Positions 1-6,145 of a stretch of 7,241 nt of DNA are shown here, in pieces. Numbering within the stretch: position 1 is the first letter of the stretch; each line of letters opens with the position of its first letter. The stretch comes from Pseudomonadales bacterium (GTDB lineage: Bacteria; Pseudomonadota; Gammaproteobacteria; Pseudomonadales; Pseudohongiellaceae), in assembly GCA_022360535.1 (NCBI GenBank), contig JAKSCP010000315.1:1-7241 (forward strand), read 5' to 3'. The position numbers and the translations under genes are program-made. The notes under the pieces are model-generated. The model worked only from the letters and a program-made list of their open reading frames with translations, ran no database searches and was not told where the DNA came from.

Positions 1-1227
1 ATTCTGGTTGCCGTAGTAGCACAGTTTCTACGAGATCAACTGGACCCTGTTCTACCCACCGCCATTTTATTGATATGCCTTAGCTCAGCCTCCGTTGCCC
101 TGTATTGTTCATGGCGCAAAATCCATTCAGGTCTGCTGGCTGAGTTATTTCGGGTGAGTTGGCCCTGGCTGGTGCTGCGTATACTGGGTGCAGTTATCAC
201 TATCCTGGTTTTTTTTGAAATCGGATCCGAGATCATCTGGGGTGCCAACACCGGTCAAACCATGGTTGGTCAACTGGTACCCACGGTGATGACTCTGTTT
301 CTGGGTGTGATTTTCTTGCTACCGCTGATGACTGAATTTGGCATTATGGAATTCGCTGGCGTGCTGCTCTCTGGATTTTTCCGCTTTCTGTTTCGCCTGC
401 CGGGTCGCGGCGCCATTGATGCCATGGCGTCCTGGTTGGGCGCAGCACCATTAGGTGCGCTGGTGACGACACAGCAATATGAACGCGGTCACTACAATCG
501 ACGTGAAGCTCTCAGCATCATCTCTTCTTTCTCACTGGCATCCGTAGCCTTCTGCCTATTGATCGCCAGCATTCTCGAGATTACTCATATCTTCGTGCAG
601 TTCTACGGCTCGGTAGCGATCGTCTCTATTCTGCTGGCAATCATAGTGTGTCGTCTGCCACCGCTAAGTAAGATACCGGATACCTATGAGAAAGAAGTCG
701 AATCTTCTGAATTGGTTCCTGCAGGAGAATCAGTGTGGAATTGGGCCCTGCGGTCAGCAGTGCGCAAAGCGGCTGATGCTGAACCCTGGCCGGAACAGCT
801 TCGGCGTAGCGGAATAAAACTGCTGGATCTGTGGTTTGGTTTGATCCCAACAGTTATTGCGATTGGAACCATTGCATTGATCATTGCCGAATACACACCG
901 GTATTTAGCTGGATCTCCTATCCTTTTCGGTTGTATCTGGATTTGTTAGCCGTACCTGAAGCAGCGGCAGCGGCCCCGTCCATGGTCGTTGGTTTCGCTG
1001 ATATGATTTTGCCAGCGGTACTGGGTGCAGGTATCGAGTCAGAGTTAACGCGCTTTACTATCGCTGGGATATCGGTCACCCAGGTTATCTACATGTCTGA
1101 GATTGGTACACTGATCCTCAGATCCAAGATTGAAACGACAGTCTGGCAACTCGCCGGTATTTTTCTGGTTCGCACCGTCATCGCTATCCCCATGTTTGTA
1201 GCGCTTGGCCGCTTGTTCCTGAGTTGA
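1..1227 (+). CDS. YjiH-family nucleoside-recognition (Gate) domain membrane protein, 5'-truncated
   Basis: The frame is open from base 1, so the N-terminus lies outside the window. The TTG at 70 falls inside a hydrophobic segment and is not a convincing start. The 408 visible residues form a polytopic inner-membrane protein, with hydrophobic segments near residues 18-34, 56-76, 92-110, 175-197, 203-217, 278-296, 326-343 and 382-400. YjiH-family signatures, recognised from memory, are the RLPGRGAIDAMASWLGA block (132-148) running into a polar QQYERGHYNRREA loop (158-170), RLPPLSKIPDTYE (218-230), and the Ala-rich EAAAAAPSMVVGFADM segment (320-335) followed by ILPAVLG. This architecture belongs with the nucleoside-recognition/Gate superfamily (PF07670). 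Family members are predicted transporters, but the substrate is not established, so none is assigned. Roughly 40-60 N-terminal residues are probably missing. It is followed 3 nt later by hisC, suggesting one transcript. Family call is confident; function is not. Confidence 0.88.
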   Translation: MLVAVVAQFLRDQLDPVLPTAILLICLSSASVALYCSWRKIHSGLLAELFRVSWPWLVLRILGAVITILVFFEIGSEIIWGANTGQTMVGQLVPTVMTLFLGVIFLLPLMTEFGIMEFAGVLLSGFFRFLFRLPGRGAIDAMASWLGAAPLGALVTTQQYERGHYNRREALSIISSFSLASVAFCLLIASILEITHIFVQFYGSVAIVSILLAIIVCRLPPLSKIPDTYEKEVESSELVPAGESVWNWALRSAVRKAADAEPWPEQLRRSGIKLLDLWFGLIPTVIAIGTIALIIAEYTPVFSWISYPFRLYLDLLAVPEAAAAAPSMVVGFADMILPAVLGAGIESELTRFTIAGISVTQVIYMSEIGTLILRSKIETTVWQLAGIFLVRTVIAIPMFVALGRLFLS

Positions 1228-1230
1228 GAT

Positions 1231-2286
1231 ATGAAAAAGATCAATCTTTCCAATCCACACATTGAAGCCCTGGAGCCCTATATGTCGGCTCGCCGCATCG
1301 GTGGGTCCGGAGAAATTTGGCTAAATGCGAATGAACTGCCGTTTCCCAGGCAAACATTCGATCTGGATGTGTCTGAATACCACCGCTATCCAGACCAGGG
1401 CCCTGATCAGGTTCAGGCAGCTTATGCCGGGTATGTTGGAGTGAATCCTGAGCAAGTGTTGGCCTTGCGGGGAGCCGATGAAGCCATAGATCTATTGTTA
1501 AGGGCCTATTGTCGGTCGGGTGTCGACAGCATCGTGATTAGCAGCCCCACTTACGGCATGTATCAGGTTTGTGCAGACATTCAGGACGCACCGGTAATAG
1601 ATGTACCTCTGACCGCAGACTATCAATTGGATGTGGCCGGAATCACAGCACAGGAAAAAACCAAACTGGTTTTCATCTGCAGTCCAAATAACCCTACCGG
1701 GAATAGTTTCAATCAGGAAGATATCGTAAGCATCGTCCGGCACTTCGAAGGCAAGGCGATCGTTGCCATCGATGAGGCCTATATCGAATTTTGCCCCGAG
1801 CAGAGTCTGGTCTCCGAGCTGGCAAACTATGAAAACCTGGTGGTCGTACGCACCATGTCGAAGGCCTTTGGTTTGGCAGGCGTGCATGTGGGTTATCTGG
1901 TAGCCAATCAATCAGTGATGGATATCATGCGAAAAGTAGCAGCGCCCTACCCACTCGCAGATCCCTGTGCGCAAATCGCTTTGCAAGCACTGGAGCCAGC
2001 CGCCGTCGCATTCATGCAACAGCAGGTCGCGGAGATCAATGTGATCCGGGAGGCTTTTTCCAGCACGATACAAGAGTTCGCAGCGGTACAGTCTGTGTTG
2101 CCCAGCGTAGCAAACTTTCTGTTGGTTAGCTTCAAGAACAGCGATAAGGCGTGGCAGGCATTAACTGACGCAGGAATTGTAGCCCGGCAGATCCCTCACC
2201 CGAGACTGCAGGACGCAATTCGCTTCAGCATCGGCACAGATTCCGAAATGGAAGAAGTAATCAAGGTGCTGGAAAGTCTTCCCTAG
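1231..2286 (+). CDS. hisC: Histidinol-phosphate aminotransferase (HisC-type, PLP-dependent)
   Basis: This is a 351-residue cytosolic fold-type I aminotransferase, about the length of E. coli HisC and resembling it throughout. HisC makes L-histidinol phosphate from imidazole-acetol phosphate and glutamate in histidine synthesis. Visible landmarks are YMSARR (17-22), WLNANE (30-35), YHRYPD (50-55), the cofactor-binding LRGADEAIDLL (79-89), SPTYGMY (105-111), SPNNPTG (151-157), DEAYIEF (181-187), the Schiff-base lysine K211 in MSKAFGLAG, APYPL (238-242) and the substrate-carboxylate Arg R331 in IRFSIGT. One oddity: the Arg expected eight residues after the lysine (R222 in E. coli HisC, R266 in aspartate aminotransferase), which holds the PLP phosphate, is His219 here. 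The ATG at 1231 lies 3 nt after the upstream stop, with only a weak GAG-rich ribosome site. No other his genes are visible, so a paralogue acting on another amino acid is possible. Confidence 0.9.
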   Translation: MKKINLSNPHIEALEPYMSARRIGGSGEIWLNANELPFPRQTFDLDVSEYHRYPDQGPDQVQAAYAGYVGVNPEQVLALRGADEAIDLLLRAYCRSGVDSIVISSPTYGMYQVCADIQDAPVIDVPLTADYQLDVAGITAQEKTKLVFICSPNNPTGNSFNQEDIVSIVRHFEGKAIVAIDEAYIEFCPEQSLVSELANYENLVVVRTMSKAFGLAGVHVGYLVANQSVMDIMRKVAAPYPLADPCAQIALQALEPAAVAFMQQQVAEINVIREAFSSTIQEFAAVQSVLPSVANFLLVSFKNSDKAWQALTDAGIVARQIPHPRLQDAIRFSIGTDSEMEEVIKVLESLP

Positions 2287-2313
2287 GTCGACCTTCACCG
2301 ACAACGGGCTGCT

Positions 2314-3369
2314 TCAATCACCACCCAATGGTTTTGGGTGAGTAATAAATACCTGTGTCATTTTGATGTCGAGGGCGGTAGATATTGCAGTATTGTCGCC
2401 TGTCTCTGAATCAGGATAGGCATCCGCCAGCCTGCGTAATGCTTTGTACAATGAAATCCCTGAAATCTGACCATTACTCAGATGGTGAGTAGAGTCATTA
2501 CGAATGAGTTGGTAGTACCAGGTGTCCACATCGGCATAGCCGGCAAGCAATCCCGTTGCATTCGTTTCGGTGAGATCCAATACCAGTCGCGCATCGCGGA
2601 TCAGTTGTATTGATGGGACTCGCAGGTTTTGCCAGGGAATCACCATGTCAGTCATGGGCTCGGTAATCAGTTTACCCTCGACTATGCGCGCGTTGACCTC
2701 TCGGATCAAAGATTCGCCCCAGCGTCTGTCGACTCGCTGAGTACCTCCGGGCATTACCTTGCTGCCAGTGGCATCAGTGAGTAACCGATCCATGCCGCGA
2801 TAGACTGTCACGGTAACGGCGTCATCGTTATCGAGACTTTCAACACCTGAAAGCTCGATCATCATGCGGTTATAGCGCTCATCGACGATGGCTTTATTCT
2901 GGAAAATGTACTCTACGCCGTCAGGACCTCGAAATCCGATGACACAGCCTACCGCTCGATACACTTCGTTATCGATACCCGGTGTACCATCGGGATGCCT
3001 GAAGTCGTTGGGGCCGACCTCACCGTCCAGATTTAAACCCCAGGACAACTCACCCTCAACTTCAAGAAACTCAAAACCATCGGGTTCAGTGCTGGGGTGC
3101 CAGGTTTCGATTTCCTGCTTGAGCTGTGTTTCTTCGACGCTCAATCCTTCGTGATAAGGAAACAGTTCTTCGAACTGCTCGCGCGGACCATCATTAAACC
3201 CCCGCGGGCATTCCTGGCTGGCATCTTCCGTCTGATAGACCGACCAAAACAGGTCAGTCATCACATAACCGATTTTGCCATCTCTAAGCATGCCTTCATC
3301 AGCTAATGAACTTGCGCTGCACAGCGCAGTGGTTAGCGAAGTAATGAGCAGAAGTTGTTTAGTCTTCAT
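2314..3369 (-). CDS. Exported protein of unknown family, last gene of the DUF1592/DUF1552 cluster
   Basis: No named domain is recognised. The open frame extends up to 3438, but the ATG at 3369 is preferred. It starts a clear Sec signal peptide (MKTKQ, hydrophobic LLLITSLTTALCSASS, likely cleavage after SLA, residue 23) and overlaps the upstream stop by one base (TGATG), which implies coupled translation. The protein is 351 residues. Cys17 is not in a lipobox, so a soluble periplasmic or secreted protein is expected. The mature part has two cysteines (C54, C142) that could form a disulfide. It also has an acidic Gly/Pro/Asn-rich stretch, LNLDGEVGPNDF then HPDGTPGIDN (112-134), that could bind Ca2+, a second acidic patch SLDNDD (178-183), an LLTDATG block (196-202), a Trp/Tyr-rich VDTWYYQL (281-288), and ISLYKALRRLADAYPD (305-320). 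The many well-formed motifs suggest a conserved family. Position and export argue that it works with the three upstream gene products. Confidence 0.8.
   Translation of the reverse strand: MKTKQLLLITSLTTALCSASSLADEGMLRDGKIGYVMTDLFWSVYQTEDASQECPRGFNDGPREQFEELFPYHEGLSVEETQLKQEIETWHPSTEPDGFEFLEVEGELSWGLNLDGEVGPNDFRHPDGTPGIDNEVYRAVGCVIGFRGPDGVEYIFQNKAIVDERYNRMMIELSGVESLDNDDAVTVTVYRGMDRLLTDATGSKVMPGGTQRVDRRWGESLIREVNARIVEGKLITEPMTDMVIPWQNLRVPSIQLIRDARLVLDLTETNATGLLAGYADVDTWYYQLIRNDSTHHLSNGQISGISLYKALRRLADAYPDSETGDNTAISTALDIKMTQVFITHPKPLGGD
2322..2340. repeat. Perfect 7-bp inverted repeat near the convergent gene ends
   Basis: CACCCAA and TTGGGTG flank a 5-nt loop, 36 nt after the hisC stop and inside the last codons of the opposite-strand gene. 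No T-run follows on either strand, so it is not a canonical intrinsic terminator. It might still slow or protect convergent transcripts. Confidence 0.3.
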
Positions 3370-3371
3370 CA
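3367..3371 (-). promoter_or_regulatory. TGATG stop/start overlap (translational coupling)
   Basis: On the - strand the TGA of the PF03640-repeat gene and the ATG of the last gene share one base. Only a weak GGTGG-like ribosome site precedes it, so the downstream gene is probably translated by re-initiating ribosomes. The overlap also fixes the downstream start, since the chosen ATG begins a signal peptide. Confidence 0.7.
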
Positions 3372-4742
3372 CAGGATGCCACCCATATAGTCGTCTCTTA
3401 ACCAGAACGCTCGCAGGCCATTGCGCTGTCCACGCCATTCACCGGTGCCGCCACCGTTCACTTCGCCCGGTCGCTTGTCTCCGGCAAAAGTGTAGACGGG
3501 TCGATCACGGTAGGCCCAGACTCGTAACGCTCCCTCCTGACCCGGTTCAGCAAACTTGCCAGTGGTTGGATCGATTGACACGATGGTCCAGGTACGATTG
3601 GGACTGACTTCATCGTCACCAGCAATGACATATGGCCAGTATTCAAGACACTTTTCGGCACGGCCGCCGCCGCACATTGCCAATCGGTAGACCTGGGTAT
3701 CATCAGGATGGTCACAGGCCAACTGATCTGCTGAATCCTCCCCACAATTGTAGCGGTAGATGGTTTTACCAGCAGAGTCTGCCAATACATCTCCAGACAG
3801 CGTTGGCTGCACGGAAAACGAATCAGGGTAACCAGGTGCTCTTTGGGTAAACACATTTTGCCAGCCGGGATTGTCGCTACCCTGTTGTGACCAGGAACTT
3901 TGATCAAGCTCGTAGGTGTATAGCGGCTTGCCCCGAAATACCCATTGCCGGTTCCCCGCTGAACGCTCCAGTAGCGTCCACTCCCCTTGCGAACGTGCCA
4001 ATGCCGGGGCTAGTACAGGGTGCCAATTGGTCAGGCATTCACCCTGGCAGGCGGAGCTGTTCGCCGTATCGCCATCGAAGCTGTAAACCGCTGCATTCTT
4101 GTCAGTAGTTAACATGCGGCCAACCGAAGTCAGCCTTACAGCGAACCCTGGTGGATGCAGCGTGGGGGGACCAGCCGGTACCCGCATGGCCGGCGAATCG
4201 CCACCATAACGCCGGCGCGTACCCCCGATAACATCACCCGCCTGCTTGTCTCGAATAGACGTGTAAAGCGGCTGTTCATCGTAAGCCCACTGCAGTGAGC
4301 CATCTCGCCGTTCAACGATGGTCCAGTCACCAACTTCTTCTGCCCCTGCTTCAGCCAGCACAGGAGGCCAGAGCTGCATACAACTCAAGCGGCTTTCAAT
4401 TTCAGGCAGCTTGATACCAGGAGGATACGGACTCATAAGTCCTGCGGTTACCGTGAGTACTTCGTCGTAACAACCGGGAGTGCCTTTGGCTTCCCCGCTG
4501 TAACCGTTTCTTAATTTGTGCTGTGGCCAGGTGTAGAGCGTCTTGCCGTTGCCGTCCGCAAATACCGGACCTTCTGCGGTGGCCTCCACGCGAAATCCAG
4601 GAGGCATTGGTACTTCCCGATATGCCTCGGTAAACAAATCGGAGCCATCAGCCGCGAGAACAACGCTAACGAAGCTGGACGCTATTAAAAGAGGGAGAAC
4701 TGACCCGTATAGCCTGTTAAACCAGAATCTCACCGATTTCAC
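3369..4742 (-). CDS. Exported protein with three PF03640-type secreted repeats
   Basis: The protein is 457 residues from a GTG start at 4742, with a second GTG at 4733 as an alternative. Either gives a Sec signal peptide (basic MKSVRFWFNRLYG, hydrophobic core 14-29, cleavage near VVLA at 30). Three diverged units follow, each opening with a PPGF/SFSV-like strand and GKT(L/I)Y or NAAVY: about 43-180, 195-300 and 303-447. Each unit has a Cys-flanked W(P/H)P or WPY element (SCMQLWPPVL, CQGECLTNWHPVL, CLEYWPYV), a W(T)(I/L)(V/L)ER or WTIVSI strand, a W(A/V) turn and a (P)(L/V)Y closing strand, as in the 'secreted repeat of unknown function' family PF03640. Units 1 and 3 carry long insertions between their cysteines. 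Unit 3 ends with the typical DKRPGEVNGGG loop. There is no CxxCH motif and no lipobox. The start overlaps the DUF1552 gene by 26 nt, and the stop overlaps the next gene by 1 nt. Molecular function is unknown; an extracytoplasmic binding or redox-partner role is only a guess. Confidence 0.85.
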   Translation of the reverse strand: MKSVRFWFNRLYGSVLPLLIASSFVSVVLAADGSDLFTEAYREVPMPPGFRVEATAEGPVFADGNGKTLYTWPQHKLRNGYSGEAKGTPGCYDEVLTVTAGLMSPYPPGIKLPEIESRLSCMQLWPPVLAEAGAEEVGDWTIVERRDGSLQWAYDEQPLYTSIRDKQAGDVIGGTRRRYGGDSPAMRVPAGPPTLHPPGFAVRLTSVGRMLTTDKNAAVYSFDGDTANSSACQGECLTNWHPVLAPALARSQGEWTLLERSAGNRQWVFRGKPLYTYELDQSSWSQQGSDNPGWQNVFTQRAPGYPDSFSVQPTLSGDVLADSAGKTIYRYNCGEDSADQLACDHPDDTQVYRLAMCGGGRAEKCLEYWPYVIAGDDEVSPNRTWTIVSIDPTTGKFAEPGQEGALRVWAYRDRPVYTFAGDKRPGEVNGGGTGEWRGQRNGLRAFWLRDDYMGGIL

Positions 4743-6051
4743 TCGAGGTATTGTTACTCTTATCGCCCCAGGATTCGATATCCAGGCCCATCAGGCGTTG
4801 GGCGGTAAAGCCAAGTCGACAACCAGGGCTGCCTTCACCGTCAATATGCAGACCAGTCTTCACGCGACCACCGGCTGTGCCGGCGCTAAACATGGGAATA
4901 CCATCGATGGCGTGAATCTTCGCGAATGACTGATCGGTGGTGGCATAAATAAAGGCATTATCTAACAGGCTGCCATCGCCCTCTTTGAAGTTGGCCAGGG
5001 CATTCACGTAGTAGGCCCATTCCTCCATGGCGCGTCGGGTGTACCAGGAGGTATTCGGTTGATAACCCAATTCCGAATCCACCGCTTCTTCATGAGTCGC
5101 TGTATGATGAGGCTTGTCGTAGCCCGGTTTGGTAGTAGCAGAGAATGCTGAGGCATAAAACATATTAAAGACCCGGGTCTGATCGCAGGCCACCGCCATC
5201 AACATCAGATCAGTCATCATGCGGTGACGCTTGGCCACTAAATCCGCATCTAATCCTGTTGGCAAATCCATCGGGGCATCGAGCACCACGCAGGCCTCAC
5301 GTGGGTCGGGTTTTGTGAGCTGAAGATCGAAGCGCCGTTCCAGATCTCGCAATCCTGTAAAATACTGATCCAGTCGTTGACGGTCCGCAGCACCAACCTC
5401 CTTCTCCAGTTTGCTGGCCTGCTCCTGAACGGCGGTTAACGCGCTCTTGCGTACCATCACTCTGGGGTCCGGGGTAAAGGTTTCTGCGTTTGGATCCTGA
5501 AAGTCTTCACCAAACAAACGCTGATAAAACCGCAACGGTGACCACTCCGGTGCATTCACCGAGTTCCCACCCTCGTAACTGAAACTGTCTCTTACATCAC
5601 CAGTTGCTGTCGCACTGAGTGACCGAAAGCGAGTCGCGTTGCCTAACTGTCGGGCGACCGCAACGTCGATGGTCTCGCCAGGACGATTCTCACGGGTCAT
5701 CGGGGCAATACCGGAACGTAAAACTACCCAGCCAGAGTGATGACACAGATTCGGGGCGTCATCTTTAAATACATGGAAGTTGGTATAGAGATTGATGTGT
5801 TCCTGCACCGATGCCAGTGCAGCGATTTCTTCAGGCAGATCGAAACCAGCTCCGGTTTGCTTGGGCACGAAAATTGACTCACTCATCCCCAAACCCCAGG
5901 ACCAGGTACCGAAGCGGGTTGGAATCGGCGTGCCATCGGCAAAGGCCGTGCCGTTATCGTTTAGAAAGACATCTAGCAAAGGCAAACCCAGGGTGACCGC
6001 GCCACCATGAAGGGTGCCTTTAAGGAATCGTCGACGACTCAGTGTTTTCAT
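4717..6051 (-). CDS. Tat-exported DUF1552 (PF07586, HXXSHH) family protein
   Basis: The ATG at 6051 (444 residues) is chosen over an in-frame TTG at 6069, because a GGAG ribosome site sits 8 nt before the ATG and the TTG would precede that site. The N-terminus has a textbook twin-arginine motif, SRRRFLK (5-11), a weakly hydrophobic core and an AFA cleavage site (36-38), so a folded, possibly cofactor-bearing product is exported. The body matches DUF1552 from memory: an NLCHHSGWVVLRSG block (101-114), GETIDVAVARQLG (125-137), a long helical, probably coiled region (203-245), a helix ending ACDQTRVFNMFYASAF (288-303), the family histidine region PHHTATHEE (314-322), GDGSLLDNAFIYATTDQS (358-375) and a C-terminal GLDIESWGD (422-430). 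The namesake HXXSHH is altered here to HxATHE. DUF1552 genes commonly sit beside DUF1592-type genes, as here. Biochemical function is not known. Confidence 0.88.
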   Translation of the reverse strand: MKTLSRRRFLKGTLHGGAVTLGLPLLDVFLNDNGTAFADGTPIPTRFGTWSWGLGMSESIFVPKQTGAGFDLPEEIAALASVQEHINLYTNFHVFKDDAPNLCHHSGWVVLRSGIAPMTRENRPGETIDVAVARQLGNATRFRSLSATATGDVRDSFSYEGGNSVNAPEWSPLRFYQRLFGEDFQDPNAETFTPDPRVMVRKSALTAVQEQASKLEKEVGAADRQRLDQYFTGLRDLERRFDLQLTKPDPREACVVLDAPMDLPTGLDADLVAKRHRMMTDLMLMAVACDQTRVFNMFYASAFSATTKPGYDKPHHTATHEEAVDSELGYQPNTSWYTRRAMEEWAYYVNALANFKEGDGSLLDNAFIYATTDQSFAKIHAIDGIPMFSAGTAGGRVKTGLHIDGEGSPGCRLGFTAQRLMGLDIESWGDKSNNTSSEIGEILV

Positions 6052-6145
6052 CTGTCTTTCTCCAAACAACTCGTGTGTTTAGTTACATCTGGCATTCTGA
6101 AAAGTTCTGGCTCTACTGTCTCAATGTGAACGCATTACACATCAG
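6052..6145 (-). other. Intergenic spacer between DUF1592-type and DUF1552 genes
   Basis: This 94-bp gap is AT-richer than its flanks. On the - strand a TTGAGA box is followed, after 17 nt, by TTCAGA, which matches only two of six bases of a sigma-70 -10 element, so no promoter is called. A short AATG/CATT inverted repeat just after the upstream stop is too weak for a terminator. Read-through from the upstream gene is the simplest reading. Confidence 0.5.
6057..6063 (-). promoter_or_regulatory. Ribosome binding site deciding the DUF1552 start
   Basis: On the - strand the sequence GGAGAAA ends a few bases before the ATG at 6051, with 8 nt between GGAG and the ATG. It places the start at the ATG rather than the TTG at 6069, which lies upstream of the site. 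Confidence 0.8.

Noticed and set aside
70..1227. Start of the YjiH-family gene at TTG 70
   Set aside because: The frame stays open to base 1 with membrane-like sequence, and family members are longer at the N-terminus. The gene is truncated by the window edge.
1498..1911. 137-codon - strand open frame antisense to hisC
   Set aside because: The opposite strand encodes a full, motif-complete HisC. The antisense product has no recognisable domain or start signals.
2286..2293. GGTCGACC palindrome after hisC
   Set aside because: It is a single 8-bp palindrome with no loop, no partner copy and no flanking motif, so chance is sufficient.
3313..3327. Lipoprotein signal around Cys17 of the last - strand gene
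   Set aside because: The residue before Cys is Leu, not Gly/Ala/Ser, so there is no lipobox. A type I signal peptide fits better.
3370..3438. 23-residue N-terminal extension of the last - strand gene
   Set aside because: It overlaps the upstream gene and would bury the signal peptide. The ATG at 3369 begins a clean signal sequence and is coupled to the upstream stop.
3275..3607. 110-codon + strand open frame spanning the junction of the last two - strand genes
   Set aside because: It is antisense to two signal-peptide-bearing genes and its translation is low-complexity basic sequence.
3458..3907. 149-codon - strand open frame within the PF03640-repeat gene
   Set aside because: It is an out-of-frame shadow of repeat units 2-3, with no signal peptide or domain, while the main frame is complete.
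6052..6069. TTG start for the DUF1552 gene
   Set aside because: The GGAG ribosome site lies downstream of the TTG and is correctly spaced for the ATG at 6051, which also gives a standard Tat signal peptide.
6070..6145. Promoter for the DUF1552 gene in the 94-bp spacer
   Set aside because: The best -35/-10 pair has a poor -10 match, and the gene order favours read-through.
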